Of a stretch of 64,000 bases of DNA, positions 46,938 through 55,882 are shown one piece after another (position 1 is the stretch's first letter; each line of letters begins with the position of its first letter). Source of the DNA: Marinomonas piezotolerans. Its GTDB lineage: Bacteria > Pseudomonadota > Gammaproteobacteria > Pseudomonadales > Marinomonadaceae. Both the position numbers and the translations under genes were made by a program. The notes under the pieces are model-generated. The model had not been told where the DNA came from and made no database searches. It was given only the letters and a program-made list of their open reading frames with translations. The DNA lies in assembly GCF_003362755.1 (NCBI RefSeq), contig NZ_QKRA01000008.1:1-64000 (forward strand). Reading direction: 5' to 3'.

Positions 46938-47693
46938 ATGGATTTTTCTTGGCTGTGGTTGTTGATCATTGTGGCGATGGGCGCTTATGTTCAAACTGTA
47001 ACAGGCTTTGGTTTTGGCTTGTTAGTGATGGGCGTGGGCGGAGCTTTAGAGCTTTTATCAATTGCTGAGCTAGCGTTTGTTGCCAGCTCACTAAGCTTTT
47101 TTAATGGGCTTTCAGGGTTGTATGGCAATGTTTGGCGTCATGCGCAATTTAAAGCAATCGGCGTCTTTTTAATAACAGCATTACCAATGTCATTGGTAGG
47201 GCTTTATTGGCTTGAGCACTTGGGGGCGCATGCGCTCAATGTGCTCCAAGGATTACTTGGGTGTACGATGATTTTAGTCTGTGCGGCCAGTTTGTGGCGC
47301 CCTGAGCCTAGGTCAACCCTTTCACCACAGTGGCATTTTGGTGTGTGCGGTGTATTAGCGGGCATATTGAGTGGATTGTTTTCTACGGCGGGCCCTCCGA
47401 TTTCCTATCTAATGTATCGTCAACCCGTGCCATTGATTGTCATTCGTGCAACCTTGCTAAGCATCTTTCTAGTTTTAGCAGGCTTTCGTTCGGTGACCAG
47501 TATTTTTGGTGGGATGATGAACGGCACTATGTTTGCGATAACGGTGCTTGGGGTGCCGTTAGTTCTATTTGGATCCGTGATATCACGCCGTTATTGTTTG
47601 ACCCTGATAAAACCGGATAAGGTTAGACGAATGGCAATGTGTCTGTTGGTACTGTCTGGTATTAGCTTGCTTTGGAAAGCCATCGCAGCATGA
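46938..47693 (+). CDS. TauE/SafE (TSUP) family membrane transporter
   Basis: The 251-residue protein has about eight TM helices and the TSUP repeat pattern (YVQTVTGFGFGLLVMGVGGA in the first half; AGILSGLFSTAGPPISYLMY in the second). The family exports sulfite, sulfoacetate or related small organosulfur anions; the substrate here is unknown. AAAGGGAAG precedes the ATG. It stands alone. Confidence 0.87.
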   Translation: MDFSWLWLLIIVAMGAYVQTVTGFGFGLLVMGVGGALELLSIAELAFVASSLSFFNGLSGLYGNVWRHAQFKAIGVFLITALPMSLVGLYWLEHLGAHALNVLQGLLGCTMILVCAASLWRPEPRSTLSPQWHFGVCGVLAGILSGLFSTAGPPISYLMYRQPVPLIVIRATLLSIFLVLAGFRSVTSIFGGMMNGTMFAITVLGVPLVLFGSVISRRYCLTLIKPDKVRRMAMCLLVLSGISLLWKAIAA

Positions 47694-47741
47694 TGATCAA
47701 AGTATGAGCTTATTAACCATCATGCTGACATAGAGGTGCTA

Positions 47742-48581
47742 TTAAATGACGCCTAATTCCACTAAACGTTCATGTAAGTATGAACCTGCCGTATGTCGTT
47801 CCGATAACACAACCTCTGGTCGAGGGTGTAAAAACAACGGCAGTGAAATCCGCGATTTTGTTTTGTCTGTGCCATCAGGATTAATGACGCGATGAGAGGT
47901 CGAGGGAAAATAGCCTCCTGAGGCCTCCTGTAGCATGTCACCAATATTGACAATTAAGTTGCCGAAATCACAGGGTACGTCAATCCAAGTGCCGTCTTTG
48001 AGTTTGACTTGAAGCCCTGGCTCATTCGCAGCGGGTAGGATTGTGATCAAGTTGATGTCTTCATGTGCCCCCGCGCGAATGGCCCCTAGTTCCTCATCGC
48101 CTTTTAATGGTGGGTAATGCAAGACCCGCAATAAAGTTTGATCGCTGTTTTCAATCATTCCTGATAAAGGTTCGGAATAATGCTGCGAGATGTCGTCAGG
48201 CGTATGGTGTTCAATCCAGCTAAGGAGTTGCTCGGCAAGCGCATTAGCTTCTTCATAGTACTGGCGTAATTGTGCCTGATGTGTTTCTGGGCATTGTCCC
48301 CAAGGGTAAAAATGAAAGTATTCTTTAATGTCTTTCTTGGTATGGCCTTTTGCCGTTTCTGATACCTCAGCAGGAAAATAACCGTCTTGTGTACCTAGGT
48401 TATAGCGGTAGTTGTATTTGTCATCAGTATCAAAAAAAGTTTGCCAGTTCTGATAGATGCTAGACACTAATTGCTGGCGAATAGGGTGATTTTTGAGGAC
48501 GCCGAATCCTGTGTCACGCAGTGATTGAACAAATTCTTGAGGTGCATTTGGGCTTTGAAAATCAACAGCTTCTAGTTTCAT
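47742..48581 (-). CDS. 2-oxoglutarate/Fe(II)-dependent oxygenase (isopenicillin N synthase-like)
   Basis: The 279-residue enzyme has the DIOX_N-type N-terminus (GFGVLKNHPI) and the double-stranded beta-helix core with iron ligands in AGAHEDINLIT (HxD) and STSHRVINP (distal His), followed by the 2-oxoglutarate-binding SRISLPLFLHPR (Arg-x-Ser). It is cytosolic and probably hydroxylates or desaturates a small substrate. No pathway partner is adjacent. Confidence 0.88.
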   Translation of the reverse strand: MKLEAVDFQSPNAPQEFVQSLRDTGFGVLKNHPIRQQLVSSIYQNWQTFFDTDDKYNYRYNLGTQDGYFPAEVSETAKGHTKKDIKEYFHFYPWGQCPETHQAQLRQYYEEANALAEQLLSWIEHHTPDDISQHYSEPLSGMIENSDQTLLRVLHYPPLKGDEELGAIRAGAHEDINLITILPAANEPGLQVKLKDGTWIDVPCDFGNLIVNIGDMLQEASGGYFPSTSHRVINPDGTDKTKSRISLPLFLHPRPEVVLSERHTAGSYLHERLVELGVI

Positions 48582-49031
48582 AGTAGTTATTCCTAATCTA
48601 AATCAGTCAGGGCTAGGTGCATACCTAACCAAATTACGTTTGAGTGCAATGATTTAGGGCTAGGAAGACCAGCCGCTGTGGAAGAAGTAACGCAAATCCA
48701 CCGTTTCTTCGAGGTAATGCTGGCGCCACACCTCTGAAGCAATGAATTGTTGAAAGCAGTTGAAATTTGTCACAGGCGATTTACACCAAATGATGGTCAG
48801 AATGATCTTGCAGTGTAGCGAAAATTGACTGATTGGTAAAATACCTGTTTTTGTCGAATTATTGAAAAATGAAGACGAATTCAGAAAAAACGCTTGTGCC
48901 ACTAGGCAAATCAACGTGTTGGCCTATACTGGCAACTATGGTCCCCGATATTTGTGTTTTTTTGGTTTAATTTTTGTCGGGGAATTCAGGCGCGAGCTCC
49001 TGCGTCGATCTCAAATAGAGGGCGTTATGTT
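48582..49031. other. Intergenic region upstream of yqgE
   Basis: This 450-nt region lies between the divergent oxygenase and yqgE genes. A minus-strand open frame (48660-48914) starts only at TTG, is not preceded by a ribosome-binding site, and is not accepted. No terminator, operator or RNA gene is evident; both divergent promoters must be here. Confidence 0.5.
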
Positions 49032-49598
49032 ATGACTACATCATTTCAATCGTTAAAGAATCACTTTTTGATCTCTATGCCACATTTGAACGATCCTAAT
49101 TTCGAGCATACAGTTATTTATCTTTGTGAACACACCGACACAGGTGCGATGGGACTCATCATTAACCGTCCGTCTAAAGTCGACTTTGCTGAGTTGGCTG
49201 ACCATCTTGGTATGCCAATTGAAGCTCCTAAATTAACTTCTGAACCAATATTTGTCGGAGGGCCTGTTGAGGCAGAGAAGGGTTTTATTCTCCACTCTAA
49301 CGACAAACATTGGGGCAATACTTTAGAAGTCAGTGATGACGTGTGTCTATCAGCGTCACTGGAAACGTTAGAGCACATTGCCGCCGGTGATGGCCCGAGC
49401 CAGTTTCGTATTGCTTTGGGGTGCGCTGGATGGGATGAAGGCCAATTAGAAAGCGAAATTGCCAATAATGATTGGCTGGTATGTGAGGCGGATTTAGACG
49501 TATTATTTAATACACCAAGTGAATTGCAGTTTACCGCTGCGACTCAGGTATTGGGTTTAGATATGACTCGATTATCGCCGGATATAGGACATGCTTAA
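49032..49598 (+). CDS. yqgE: YqgE/AlgH family protein
   Basis: The 188-residue protein has the family opening LKNHFLISMPHLNDPNFEHT, VIYLCEHTDTGAMGLIINRP and IFVGGPVEAEKGFILHS. YqgE/AlgH proteins have no firm biochemical role; AlgH was linked to alginate regulation. The ATG at 49032 gives the usual length. It begins the yqgE-ruvX-pyrR-pyrB-pyrC' run and is 2 nt from ruvX. Confidence 0.92.
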   Translation: MTTSFQSLKNHFLISMPHLNDPNFEHTVIYLCEHTDTGAMGLIINRPSKVDFAELADHLGMPIEAPKLTSEPIFVGGPVEAEKGFILHSNDKHWGNTLEVSDDVCLSASLETLEHIAAGDGPSQFRIALGCAGWDEGQLESEIANNDWLVCEADLDVLFNTPSELQFTAATQVLGLDMTRLSPDIGHA

Positions 49599-49600
49599 TT

Positions 49601-50080
49601 ATGACGAATGCGTCATCTGAAGAACGACTTTCAAACCCCAACACAGCCATCACTGTGTTGGGGTTTGACTTTGGTACGACCCGCATTGGTGTTGCGGTAG
49701 GGCAAAGCCTAACGGGACAAGGGCGTCCGCTTAGCCCACTAAAAGCAAATGAAGGGATACCCAATTGGGATCTTATTGCCAAAATCGTCGACGAGTGGCA
49801 ACCGAGTGCATTCGTCGTCGGTCTGCCCCTCAACATGGATGGTAGTGAAAATGAGATGTGTCAACGGGCGCGCAAGTTTGCTAAACGCCTGCATGGACGG
49901 TACAACCGTCCTTACCATATGATGGATGAACGTCTGTCCTCATATGAAGCAAAAGGACAAGTGATTGCCCGAGGTGGCAATCGTAACTTTAAAGAAAATT
50001 CCGTTGATGGGTTAGCAGCACAAATGATTCTTGAATCTTGGTTTGCAGAACAGGCTTCTTTCCCAGACGAGTCAAGGTAG
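49601..50080 (+). CDS. ruvX: RuvX/YqgF Holliday-junction resolvase-like nuclease
   Basis: The 159-residue RNase H-fold protein has LGFDFGTTRIGVAVGQ (first catalytic Asp), FVVGLPLNMDGSENEM and MMDERLSSYEA with DGLAAQMILESW. YqgF proteins act in 16S rRNA 5'-end processing and possibly recombination. It is slightly longer at the N-terminus than E. coli YqgF (about 18 extra residues). Confidence 0.93.
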   Translation: MTNASSEERLSNPNTAITVLGFDFGTTRIGVAVGQSLTGQGRPLSPLKANEGIPNWDLIAKIVDEWQPSAFVVGLPLNMDGSENEMCQRARKFAKRLHGRYNRPYHMMDERLSSYEAKGQVIARGGNRNFKENSVDGLAAQMILESWFAEQASFPDESR

Positions 50081-50089
50081 CAGTCGATC

Positions 50090-50587
50090 ATGAAGTTGGA
50101 TTTAAACAAAGCGCTCGCCTCAATGAAGGAGCAAGTCGCTCGCTATTGCGAACAAAAGAACATTGAGAACCCGATTGTTGTAGGCATTCATTCTGGTGGT
50201 GTTTGGGTTGCAAACGAGCTGTTGCAATCAGTGCCAACACAAGAGCCGTTAGCAACACTTGATATCTCTTTTTATCGTGATGATTTTACACGCGCAGGAC
50301 TCAACCCAAAAGTAGGGCAAACACTCTTGCCTGCACTTGAGGATCGTCATGTGATTCTGGTCGATGATGTATTGATGTCTGGTCGGACTGTTCGTGCTGC
50401 AATGAACGAGATTTTTGACTTTGGGCGACCTGCCAGTATAACGCTTGCCATTTTATTCGATCTCAATAAACGCGAGCTGCCGATTCGAGCGGATATCATC
50501 GGGGAGGCGTTGACTCTAGAAGATAATCAGCGCGTGAAGCTATCAGGCCCTTCGCCTTTGTCTCTTTCTTTGATAGAAACACACTAA
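50090..50587 (+). CDS. pyrR: PyrR, pyrimidine regulator / uracil phosphoribosyltransferase
   Basis: The 165-residue PRTase-fold protein has the PRPP loop VILVDDVLMSGRTVRAAMNE, VVGIHSGGVWVANEL and LDISFYRDDFTRAGL. In Bacillus it binds pyr mRNA leaders; in gammaproteobacteria it is next to pyrB with a less clear regulatory role. It ends directly at the start of a leader-peptide frame (TAA-ATG), followed by pyrB. Confidence 0.94.
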   Translation: MKLDLNKALASMKEQVARYCEQKNIENPIVVGIHSGGVWVANELLQSVPTQEPLATLDISFYRDDFTRAGLNPKVGQTLLPALEDRHVILVDDVLMSGRTVRAAMNEIFDFGRPASITLAILFDLNKRELPIRADIIGEALTLEDNQRVKLSGPSPLSLSLIETH

Positions 50588-50701
50588 ATGCGTGGTTTCG
50601 CTTTATTTTTTTTGCGGCGCATACGACAATTAATACTTGGATACAGTGGCTCTCTTCGAGATGTGATCTGGCCGAAACAAGTTGAAACCATGCCAGATTG
50701 A
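50588..50701 (+). CDS. Candidate PyrL-type leader peptide before pyrB
   Basis: A 37-residue frame begins at the ATG immediately following the pyrR stop (TAAATG), so it could be translated by re-initiating ribosomes. It starts MRGFALFFLRRIRQLI and has the T-rich codons TTA TTT TTT TTG near its beginning. Its stop is 7 nt before a terminator hairpin. This is the arrangement of the E. coli pyrBI attenuator, where UTP-dependent pausing in U-rich codons couples ribosome position to termination. No protein homologue is known to me. Confidence 0.6.
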   Translation: MRGFALFFLRRIRQLILGYSGSLRDVIWPKQVETMPD

Positions 50702-50708
50702 ACCACGA

Positions 50709-50744
50709 ATGCCCGGCTGCAGTCCTGATTGCACCGGGCATTTT
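50709..50744 (+). terminator. Attenuator-like terminator upstream of pyrB
   Basis: ATGCCCGG and CCGGGCAT enclose TGCA/TGCA inner pairs, and TTTT follows. A ribosome at the leader stop (50699-50701) would cover the start of this stem. It is 34 nt before the pyrB ATG. Confidence 0.7.
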
Positions 50745-50777
50745 CCTATCATACATAGTGATTGAGGAAAGCAAACT

Positions 50778-51779
50778 ATGATGCGATCCGACCCCAGGAC
50801 GTTACAGTTAAACGAACAAGGTCAATTGAAGCATTTCCTAACTTTGGATGGCTTAAGTAAAGATATTCTGACAGAAATTTTAGATCGAGCAGAATCGTTC
50901 CTTTCTATGGGCGAGCAATCTGTTAAAAAAGTACCTCTACTACGAGGTAAAACCGTCGTTAATCTATTTTTCGAAAACTCCACTCGAACCCGTACTACCT
51001 TTGAACTTGCTGCTAAGCGACTTTCCGCTGACGTGATCAACTTAAACATTGAAACTTCTGCAACATCTAAAGGTGAATCCTTGATGGACACCTTGCAGAA
51101 TTTAGAGGCGATGCAAAGTGATATGTTTGTGGTTCGTCATCAAGACAGTGGAGCACCTCATTTTATCGCTGAGCATTGCTCGCCAAATGTCGCCATTATC
51201 AACGCAGGCGATGGGCGACATGCCCATCCCACGCAGGCGATGCTTGATATGCTGACCATCCGCCGTAATAAGGGGCAATTTGAGGGGTTAAAGGTTGCAA
51301 TTGTAGGTGATATTTTGCACTCAAGGGTTGCTAGGTCTGAGCTGCATGCGCTGAAAACGCTAGGCGTCGCAGAGGTTCGCTTGGTAGGGCCCAAAACACT
51401 TGTTCCGGAGTATTTTAGTGAATTGGGTGCCACGATATGCCACGATTTGAAAGCTGGGCTCAATGATGTAGATGTTATCGTTATGCTCCGTCTACAAAAA
51501 GAGCGCATGGCTGGCGCTTTGCTCCCAAGTGAAAGCGAGTTCTATCGTCTCTATGGTTTAACTGAGGAATCCCTCTCTTGGGCGAAACCTGATGCCATTG
51601 TTATGCATCCCGGACCGATTAATCGCGGTGTAGAAATTTCATCAGAAGTGGCAGATGGCGATCATTCGGTGATCCTCAGCCAAGTAACCAATGGCATAGC
51701 GGTTCGCATGGCAGTGATGTCTATGGCGATGAGTGGGCAAGTACAAGAGCAGCAAGCGTTAGCAGAAGGTGAAGGCTAA
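50778..51779 (+). CDS. pyrB: Aspartate carbamoyltransferase catalytic subunit
   Basis: The 333-residue enzyme makes carbamoyl-aspartate, the first committed pyrimidine step. It has the carbamoyl-phosphate loop [30 protein letters not shown] and [12 protein letters not shown]. Its length and the following inactive dihydroorotase match the pseudomonad-type dodecameric PyrB-PyrC' complex. No pyrI regulatory subunit is present. GAGGAAA is the ribosome-binding site. Confidence 0.97.
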   Translation: MMRSDPRTLQLNEQGQLKHFLTLDGLSKDILTEILDRAESFLSMGEQSVKKVPLLRGKTVVNLFFENSTRTRTTFELAAKRLSADVINLNIETSATSKGESLMDTLQNLEAMQSDMFVVRHQDSGAPHFIAEHCSPNVAIINAGDGRHAHPTQAMLDMLTIRRNKGQFEGLKVAIVGDILHSRVARSELHALKTLGVAEVRLVGPKTLVPEYFSELGATICHDLKAGLNDVDVIVMLRLQKERMAGALLPSESEFYRLYGLTEESLSWAKPDAIVMHPGPINRGVEISSEVADGDHSVILSQVTNGIAVRMAVMSMAMSGQVQEQQALAEGEG

Positions 51780-51780
51780 G

Positions 51781-53058
51781 ATGAAACTTCGTATTAGTAA
51801 TGGTCGTGTCATCGACCCGAGCCAAAATTTGGACGCGGTGACTGATCTGTTTGTTGAAGATCATCGTATCGTTGCGATAGGCGATGCGCCACTAGGTTTT
51901 GAAGAAGCAGATGAGGTCGATGCATCAGGCCGCTGGATATTACCCGGTATTGTAGATGTTGCTGTAGCGCTGCGTGAGCCTGGCTATACTCAAAAAGGCT
52001 CTATCGCCTCAGAGGGGAGAGCGGCAGTATCCGGCGGCGTTACGACGTTAATTTGTCCTCCCAATACCAAACCGATTGTAGACACGCCTGCGGTCGCAGC
52101 ATTAATCCAAGATAAAGCTGACGATGCAGGTATGGCGAATGTGTTTCCTATTGGTGCTATTACGCAAGGTTTAGGGGGCGAAACGCTGAGTAACATGGTT
52201 GCATTAACCGATGCCGGCTGTGTCGCGCTATCTAATGGTCGTAACAGCTACGCCAATAATAGAGTCCTGTCGCGTGCACTAGAGTATGCGGCAACTCATG
52301 ACTTATTGGTTGTTTTCCACCCTGATGACCGCAGCCTGTCGGAAGGCGGGTGCGCCCATGAAGGGGTCATGTCGACCATGCATGGTTTGGCAGGCATTCC
52401 AGAAACGGCAGAGACCATCGCGCTAATGCGAGATTTACTACTTGTTGAAAAAACAGGGGTTCGGGCTCATTTTGCACGCTTGTCTTGTGCTAAATCGGTG
52501 GAGATGATTGCTGACGCCAAAGCATCTGGATTAGATGTGACCTGTGATGTGGCTTTACATAATCTGTTACTGACCGATGAAGTGTTGAAAGAATTTGATG
52601 GCCAATATCATGTGTTGCCACCGCTACGCTCAGAAAATGATCGTCTGACCTTGATTGAAGGTCTAAAGGCTGGCGCGATAAATGCAATATGTTCAGATCA
52701 TCAGCCGCACGAGAAAATGGCAAAGATCGCTCCTTTTGCAGCCACTGAGCCTGGGATGGCAAATGTTGAGGTGTTGTTGCCTTTAGCACTACGCTTGATG
52801 GATGAAGGTGATTTACCCTTAGAATTGCTGCTACAAGCACTAACCACGGGACCTGCGGCTTGCTTTGGGTTGGAAGCTGGTTCGTTAGCAGTAGGAAGTT
52901 TTGCTGACTTTATCGTGTTTGACAGCACCGTGACGTGGACTTGGGATGCTTCAGAGCGCAAGTCAAAAGGACGCAATTCTGGCTTCAGCGGAGAAGAGCT
53001 GACTGGACGTGTGTTGCAAACATATATCTCAGGACAGCTAGTGTATTCACTTAGCTAA
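51781..53058 (+). CDS. pyrC': Inactive dihydroorotase-like subunit PyrC'
   Basis: The 425-residue amidohydrolase-fold protein matches dihydroorotases overall (ILPGIVDVAVALREPGYTQK; SGGVTTLICPPNTKPIVD; CSDHQPHEKM). The metal-binding HxH normally found in DxHxHLREPG is replaced by alanines 61 and 63 (DVAVALREPG), so it should not bind the catalytic zinc pair. Such PyrC' proteins are structural partners of PyrB in pseudomonads. A functional dihydroorotase must lie elsewhere. It starts 1 nt after the pyrB stop. Confidence 0.93.
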   Translation: MKLRISNGRVIDPSQNLDAVTDLFVEDHRIVAIGDAPLGFEEADEVDASGRWILPGIVDVAVALREPGYTQKGSIASEGRAAVSGGVTTLICPPNTKPIVDTPAVAALIQDKADDAGMANVFPIGAITQGLGGETLSNMVALTDAGCVALSNGRNSYANNRVLSRALEYAATHDLLVVFHPDDRSLSEGGCAHEGVMSTMHGLAGIPETAETIALMRDLLLVEKTGVRAHFARLSCAKSVEMIADAKASGLDVTCDVALHNLLLTDEVLKEFDGQYHVLPPLRSENDRLTLIEGLKAGAINAICSDHQPHEKMAKIAPFAATEPGMANVEVLLPLALRLMDEGDLPLELLLQALTTGPAACFGLEAGSLAVGSFADFIVFDSTVTWTWDASERKSKGRNSGFSGEELTGRVLQTYISGQLVYSLS

Positions 53059-53174
53059 GCGTCCAAACACAATATGTATGATAAAATACGGCAATTTGGC
53101 ATACATCGCGTCAAGGTAAAAGGCGTGGTGTTATGTTGTTTTAGACCAACCAAAGAGTAATTGGTATTAATTCG

Positions 53175-54284
53175 ATGGATAGTAATAAGCAACCAGTGTT
53201 AGGAGAGAACTCGGCTGTATTAGCTGAGAATGAGTTGCTTCTACGGCAGAGAGATTTTCTTTTGCAGCTGCGCCTGATGGACAAGGTGCTACTGCAGTCT
53301 ATCGCTAACAGTGATAACTCTATCAACTTTTGTGACCGTCTTGTGAAACAAGTATGGGCGCTGTTTCCAGCCGTTGTGCGCCCTTGTTTGTTTTGGTGCG
53401 ATAAAGACCTTACCAGTTGGCGTATTTTGAATTACCTAGATTGGCCAGAATGCTGTTCTTCTGGGGCGGGGGAAGTAGCCCATCCGCCGAAGTCTTTAGT
53501 CACGTTTGTTGCCAGCCCATCAAGGCAGTTCGGTTTCGAAAACAATCTGAGTTCGCGTTTAGATTGGGCCGATTGGAGTGATGTTATACAGTCGTACCAG
53601 CTAGATGAATGTGCCTTAGTGAGTGTGCAAGATTCTCATGGCGGGTGGTTAACGTTAGGTTTGTTTTCCAGTGAATGTAGTGTCACTGAGGAGGAGCATT
53701 TTTACCGTTGGGCTATTGAGCAGGTCTTGCATTCTGTCGATGATTGGGTGCGTGCAATGTTAAATCGACAAAGCATGGATGTTATCTTGCAAGAGACGAC
53801 GGATAAAGAAACAGGCTTATTACTGCCTCATGCTTTCAATAATGCCATTGATATGATGCTTAAGGATGCTCGTCGGTACTTTCAACGGTTGGCGTTTGTG
53901 ACGGTTTTTGTCAAAAGTAACGTGGATGTTGCTGAACTCAAGCATTTGTCAGACACGCTAACCAGTACGCTGAGGGATAATGATCTTTTAGCGCGTACGG
54001 ATGAGCGAGAGTTTGTCATGGCAATGCGCATCGCGCAATTAGACGATGGGTTAATCGTGGCGCGCAAAATAGAGTCCGCGTTATTGGCCGCGGATCCGGC
54101 TCAAATTGCGGCGCTTAATGAGGGTGTATCGATAGGTGTATCGTTTTATCCTGAGCAGGCCTCACACAACCGTTTATACATTACGTCTAAAGCGGCAGCT
54201 GAAGCGGTTACGGAAAAAACGGGCTATCGCTTAGAGCTTTATGGTCAATTTGTTAAAAATATTGAAGATGCCTACAGCTTGTGA
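53175..54284 (+). CDS. GAF-like protein with degenerate GGDEF domain (DEREF)
   Basis: The 369-residue cytosolic protein has a short coiled start, a GAF-like middle region (about 30-200) and a GGDEF-fold end (about 215-365; DKETGLLLPHAFNNAI, GVSIGVSFYPEQASHN). The signature is DEREF at 276-280 instead of GGDEF, so cyclase activity is unlikely. The RxxD inhibitory-site motif is intact (RDND at 267-270) with the normal five-residue spacing, which suggests c-di-GMP binding. It lies between pyrC' and yggS, where pseudomonads carry pilU/pilT. Confidence 0.82.
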   Translation: MDSNKQPVLGENSAVLAENELLLRQRDFLLQLRLMDKVLLQSIANSDNSINFCDRLVKQVWALFPAVVRPCLFWCDKDLTSWRILNYLDWPECCSSGAGEVAHPPKSLVTFVASPSRQFGFENNLSSRLDWADWSDVIQSYQLDECALVSVQDSHGGWLTLGLFSSECSVTEEEHFYRWAIEQVLHSVDDWVRAMLNRQSMDVILQETTDKETGLLLPHAFNNAIDMMLKDARRYFQRLAFVTVFVKSNVDVAELKHLSDTLTSTLRDNDLLARTDEREFVMAMRIAQLDDGLIVARKIESALLAADPAQIAALNEGVSIGVSFYPEQASHNRLYITSKAAAEAVTEKTGYRLELYGQFVKNIEDAYSL

Positions 54285-54307
54285 TGCTGGATTGAGGGAG
54301 GGGAGTA

Positions 54308-55006
54308 ATGTCTATTGCTGAAAACATAGCTCAAGTTAAACAAGACATTAGGCTGAATGAAAAGCGTTTTGAACGAGATATGGATTCTGTTCGATTATTG
54401 GCTGTAAGTAAGACGAAACCAATCAGTGATTTAGAAGAAGCTTATCAAGCAGGGCAGCGGTTGTTTGGCGAAAACTATGTTCAAGAAGCAGTAGACAAAC
54501 ACTTACAGCTTGCTGCTTACCAGGATATAGAATGGCATTTTATTGGGCCAATTCAATCGAATAAATCCCGTCAAATAGCGGAAACGATGGCTTGGGTGCA
54601 TACCATTGATCGTGAAAAAATCGCTCGACGGTTGAGTGAGCAGAGACCATCTCAACTACCGGATCTCAACGTACTGATTCAAGTTAATATCAGTGATGAA
54701 GATTCTAAATCCGGCATACGGTTAGAGAACTTAATGCCAATGGTTGAATTGATAAGGTCATTGCCCAATTTACGTTTACGTGGCCTGATGGCAATCCCAG
54801 CGCCGCAGGTTACGGAGGCAGATCAAATGCAAGTGTATCAGCCATTGAAACAGGCATTTGAAACCCTGAAAGCCAAAGATCAAGATATTGATACACTTTC
54901 TATTGGTATGTCTGGAGATCTTTCAGCGGCCATTGCATCAGGCAGCACAATGGTACGAGTTGGCACCGCCATATTTGGTGAGCGAGCGTATACACACAAA
55001 GACTAG
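54308..55006 (+). CDS. yggS: YggS family PLP-binding protein
   Basis: The 232-residue alanine-racemase-fold protein has the PLP lysine in LLAVSKTKPISDLEEAYQAG, then LFGENYVQEA, WHFIGPIQSNKSR and LSIGMSGDLSAAIASGSTMVR. PLPBP proteins keep PLP homeostasis and affect amino-acid pools. It is immediately followed by proC and yggT, the standard neighbourhood. Confidence 0.95.
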   Translation: MSIAENIAQVKQDIRLNEKRFERDMDSVRLLAVSKTKPISDLEEAYQAGQRLFGENYVQEAVDKHLQLAAYQDIEWHFIGPIQSNKSRQIAETMAWVHTIDREKIARRLSEQRPSQLPDLNVLIQVNISDEDSKSGIRLENLMPMVELIRSLPNLRLRGLMAIPAPQVTEADQMQVYQPLKQAFETLKAKDQDIDTLSIGMSGDLSAAIASGSTMVRVGTAIFGERAYTHKD

Positions 55007-55038
55007 TGTGACACTAGTGATATATAGATAGGTGAAGA

Positions 55039-55860
55039 ATGAGTTTGAAGATCGCTTTTGTGGGTGTCGGGAATATGGCATCTGCAATGATAGGTGGTTT
55101 GCGCGCAAGCGGCTATGCGAGCGATGCCATTATAGGTACGTCTCGCAATGCAGATAAGCACAAAAGCATTGAAGCTAAACATGGTGTCGCCATGACATCG
55201 GATAATAGGCTCGCGGTAGAACAGGCCGATGTCGTGTTCTTGTGCGTAAAACCCAATATGATGCGAGACGTGATACAAGACCTTGTTGACGTGGTAAGAC
55301 AAGATCAGCTATTTATTTCGGTGGCGGCAGGCATTGAACTTAAATCTTTAGCTGCTTGGTTAACTAAACCGGTTGCCATTATTCGATCAATGCCCAATAC
55401 ACCTTCTTTGGTGGGGTGTGGTATGTCTGGGCTTATTGCAAACGAATTCGTCAGTGATTCTCAAAAACAATGGGTATCAGATGTTTTTGACAGTTTTGGC
55501 AGTCATGCATGGGTACAGGAAGAAGAGCAAATGCACACGGTGACAGCATTATCAGGTAGTGCGCCAGCTTACTTTTTTCGAGTCTTAGAAGTAATGATTG
55601 AAGCAGGCCAGACGCAAGGTCTAGATGCCGCCACAAGCCGCAAGCTAGCTACTCAAGCGATGAAGGGGGCGGCTGCAATGGTAGAAGAACTCGATGATGA
55701 CATTGCAGTATTGCGTCGCAATATTACCTCGCCAAATGGAACGACCCAAGCGGCGTTAGAAACACTAGAAGAGAACGGCATTAAAGCGCTTTTTAGTTCC
55801 GCTGTTGATGCCTGTTCAAACCGATCTAAAGAGCTTGGAAAAGAGTTTGCAAGCGAATAA
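55039..55860 (+). CDS. proC: Pyrroline-5-carboxylate reductase
   Basis: The 273-residue NAD(P)H-dependent enzyme makes proline from pyrroline-5-carboxylate. It has FVGVGNMASAMIGGL (dinucleotide fold), VFLCVKPNMM, SMPNTPSLVGCGMSGL and ALSGSAPAYFFRVLEVMIEAG. A GGTGAAG site precedes the ATG. Confidence 0.96.
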   Translation: MSLKIAFVGVGNMASAMIGGLRASGYASDAIIGTSRNADKHKSIEAKHGVAMTSDNRLAVEQADVVFLCVKPNMMRDVIQDLVDVVRQDQLFISVAAGIELKSLAAWLTKPVAIIRSMPNTPSLVGCGMSGLIANEFVSDSQKQWVSDVFDSFGSHAWVQEEEQMHTVTALSGSAPAYFFRVLEVMIEAGQTQGLDAATSRKLATQAMKGAAAMVEELDDDIAVLRRNITSPNGTTQAALETLEENGIKALFSSAVDACSNRSKELGKEFASE

Positions 55861-55882
55861 TGACTTAAGGTAGAGAATAAGC

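Noticed and set aside
48660-48914. 84-codon minus-strand frame upstream of the 2OG oxygenase
   Set aside because: It starts at TTG without a ribosome-binding site and is rich in Phe/Ser/Asn; only the last 25 residues look protein-like. A remnant is possible but not supportable.
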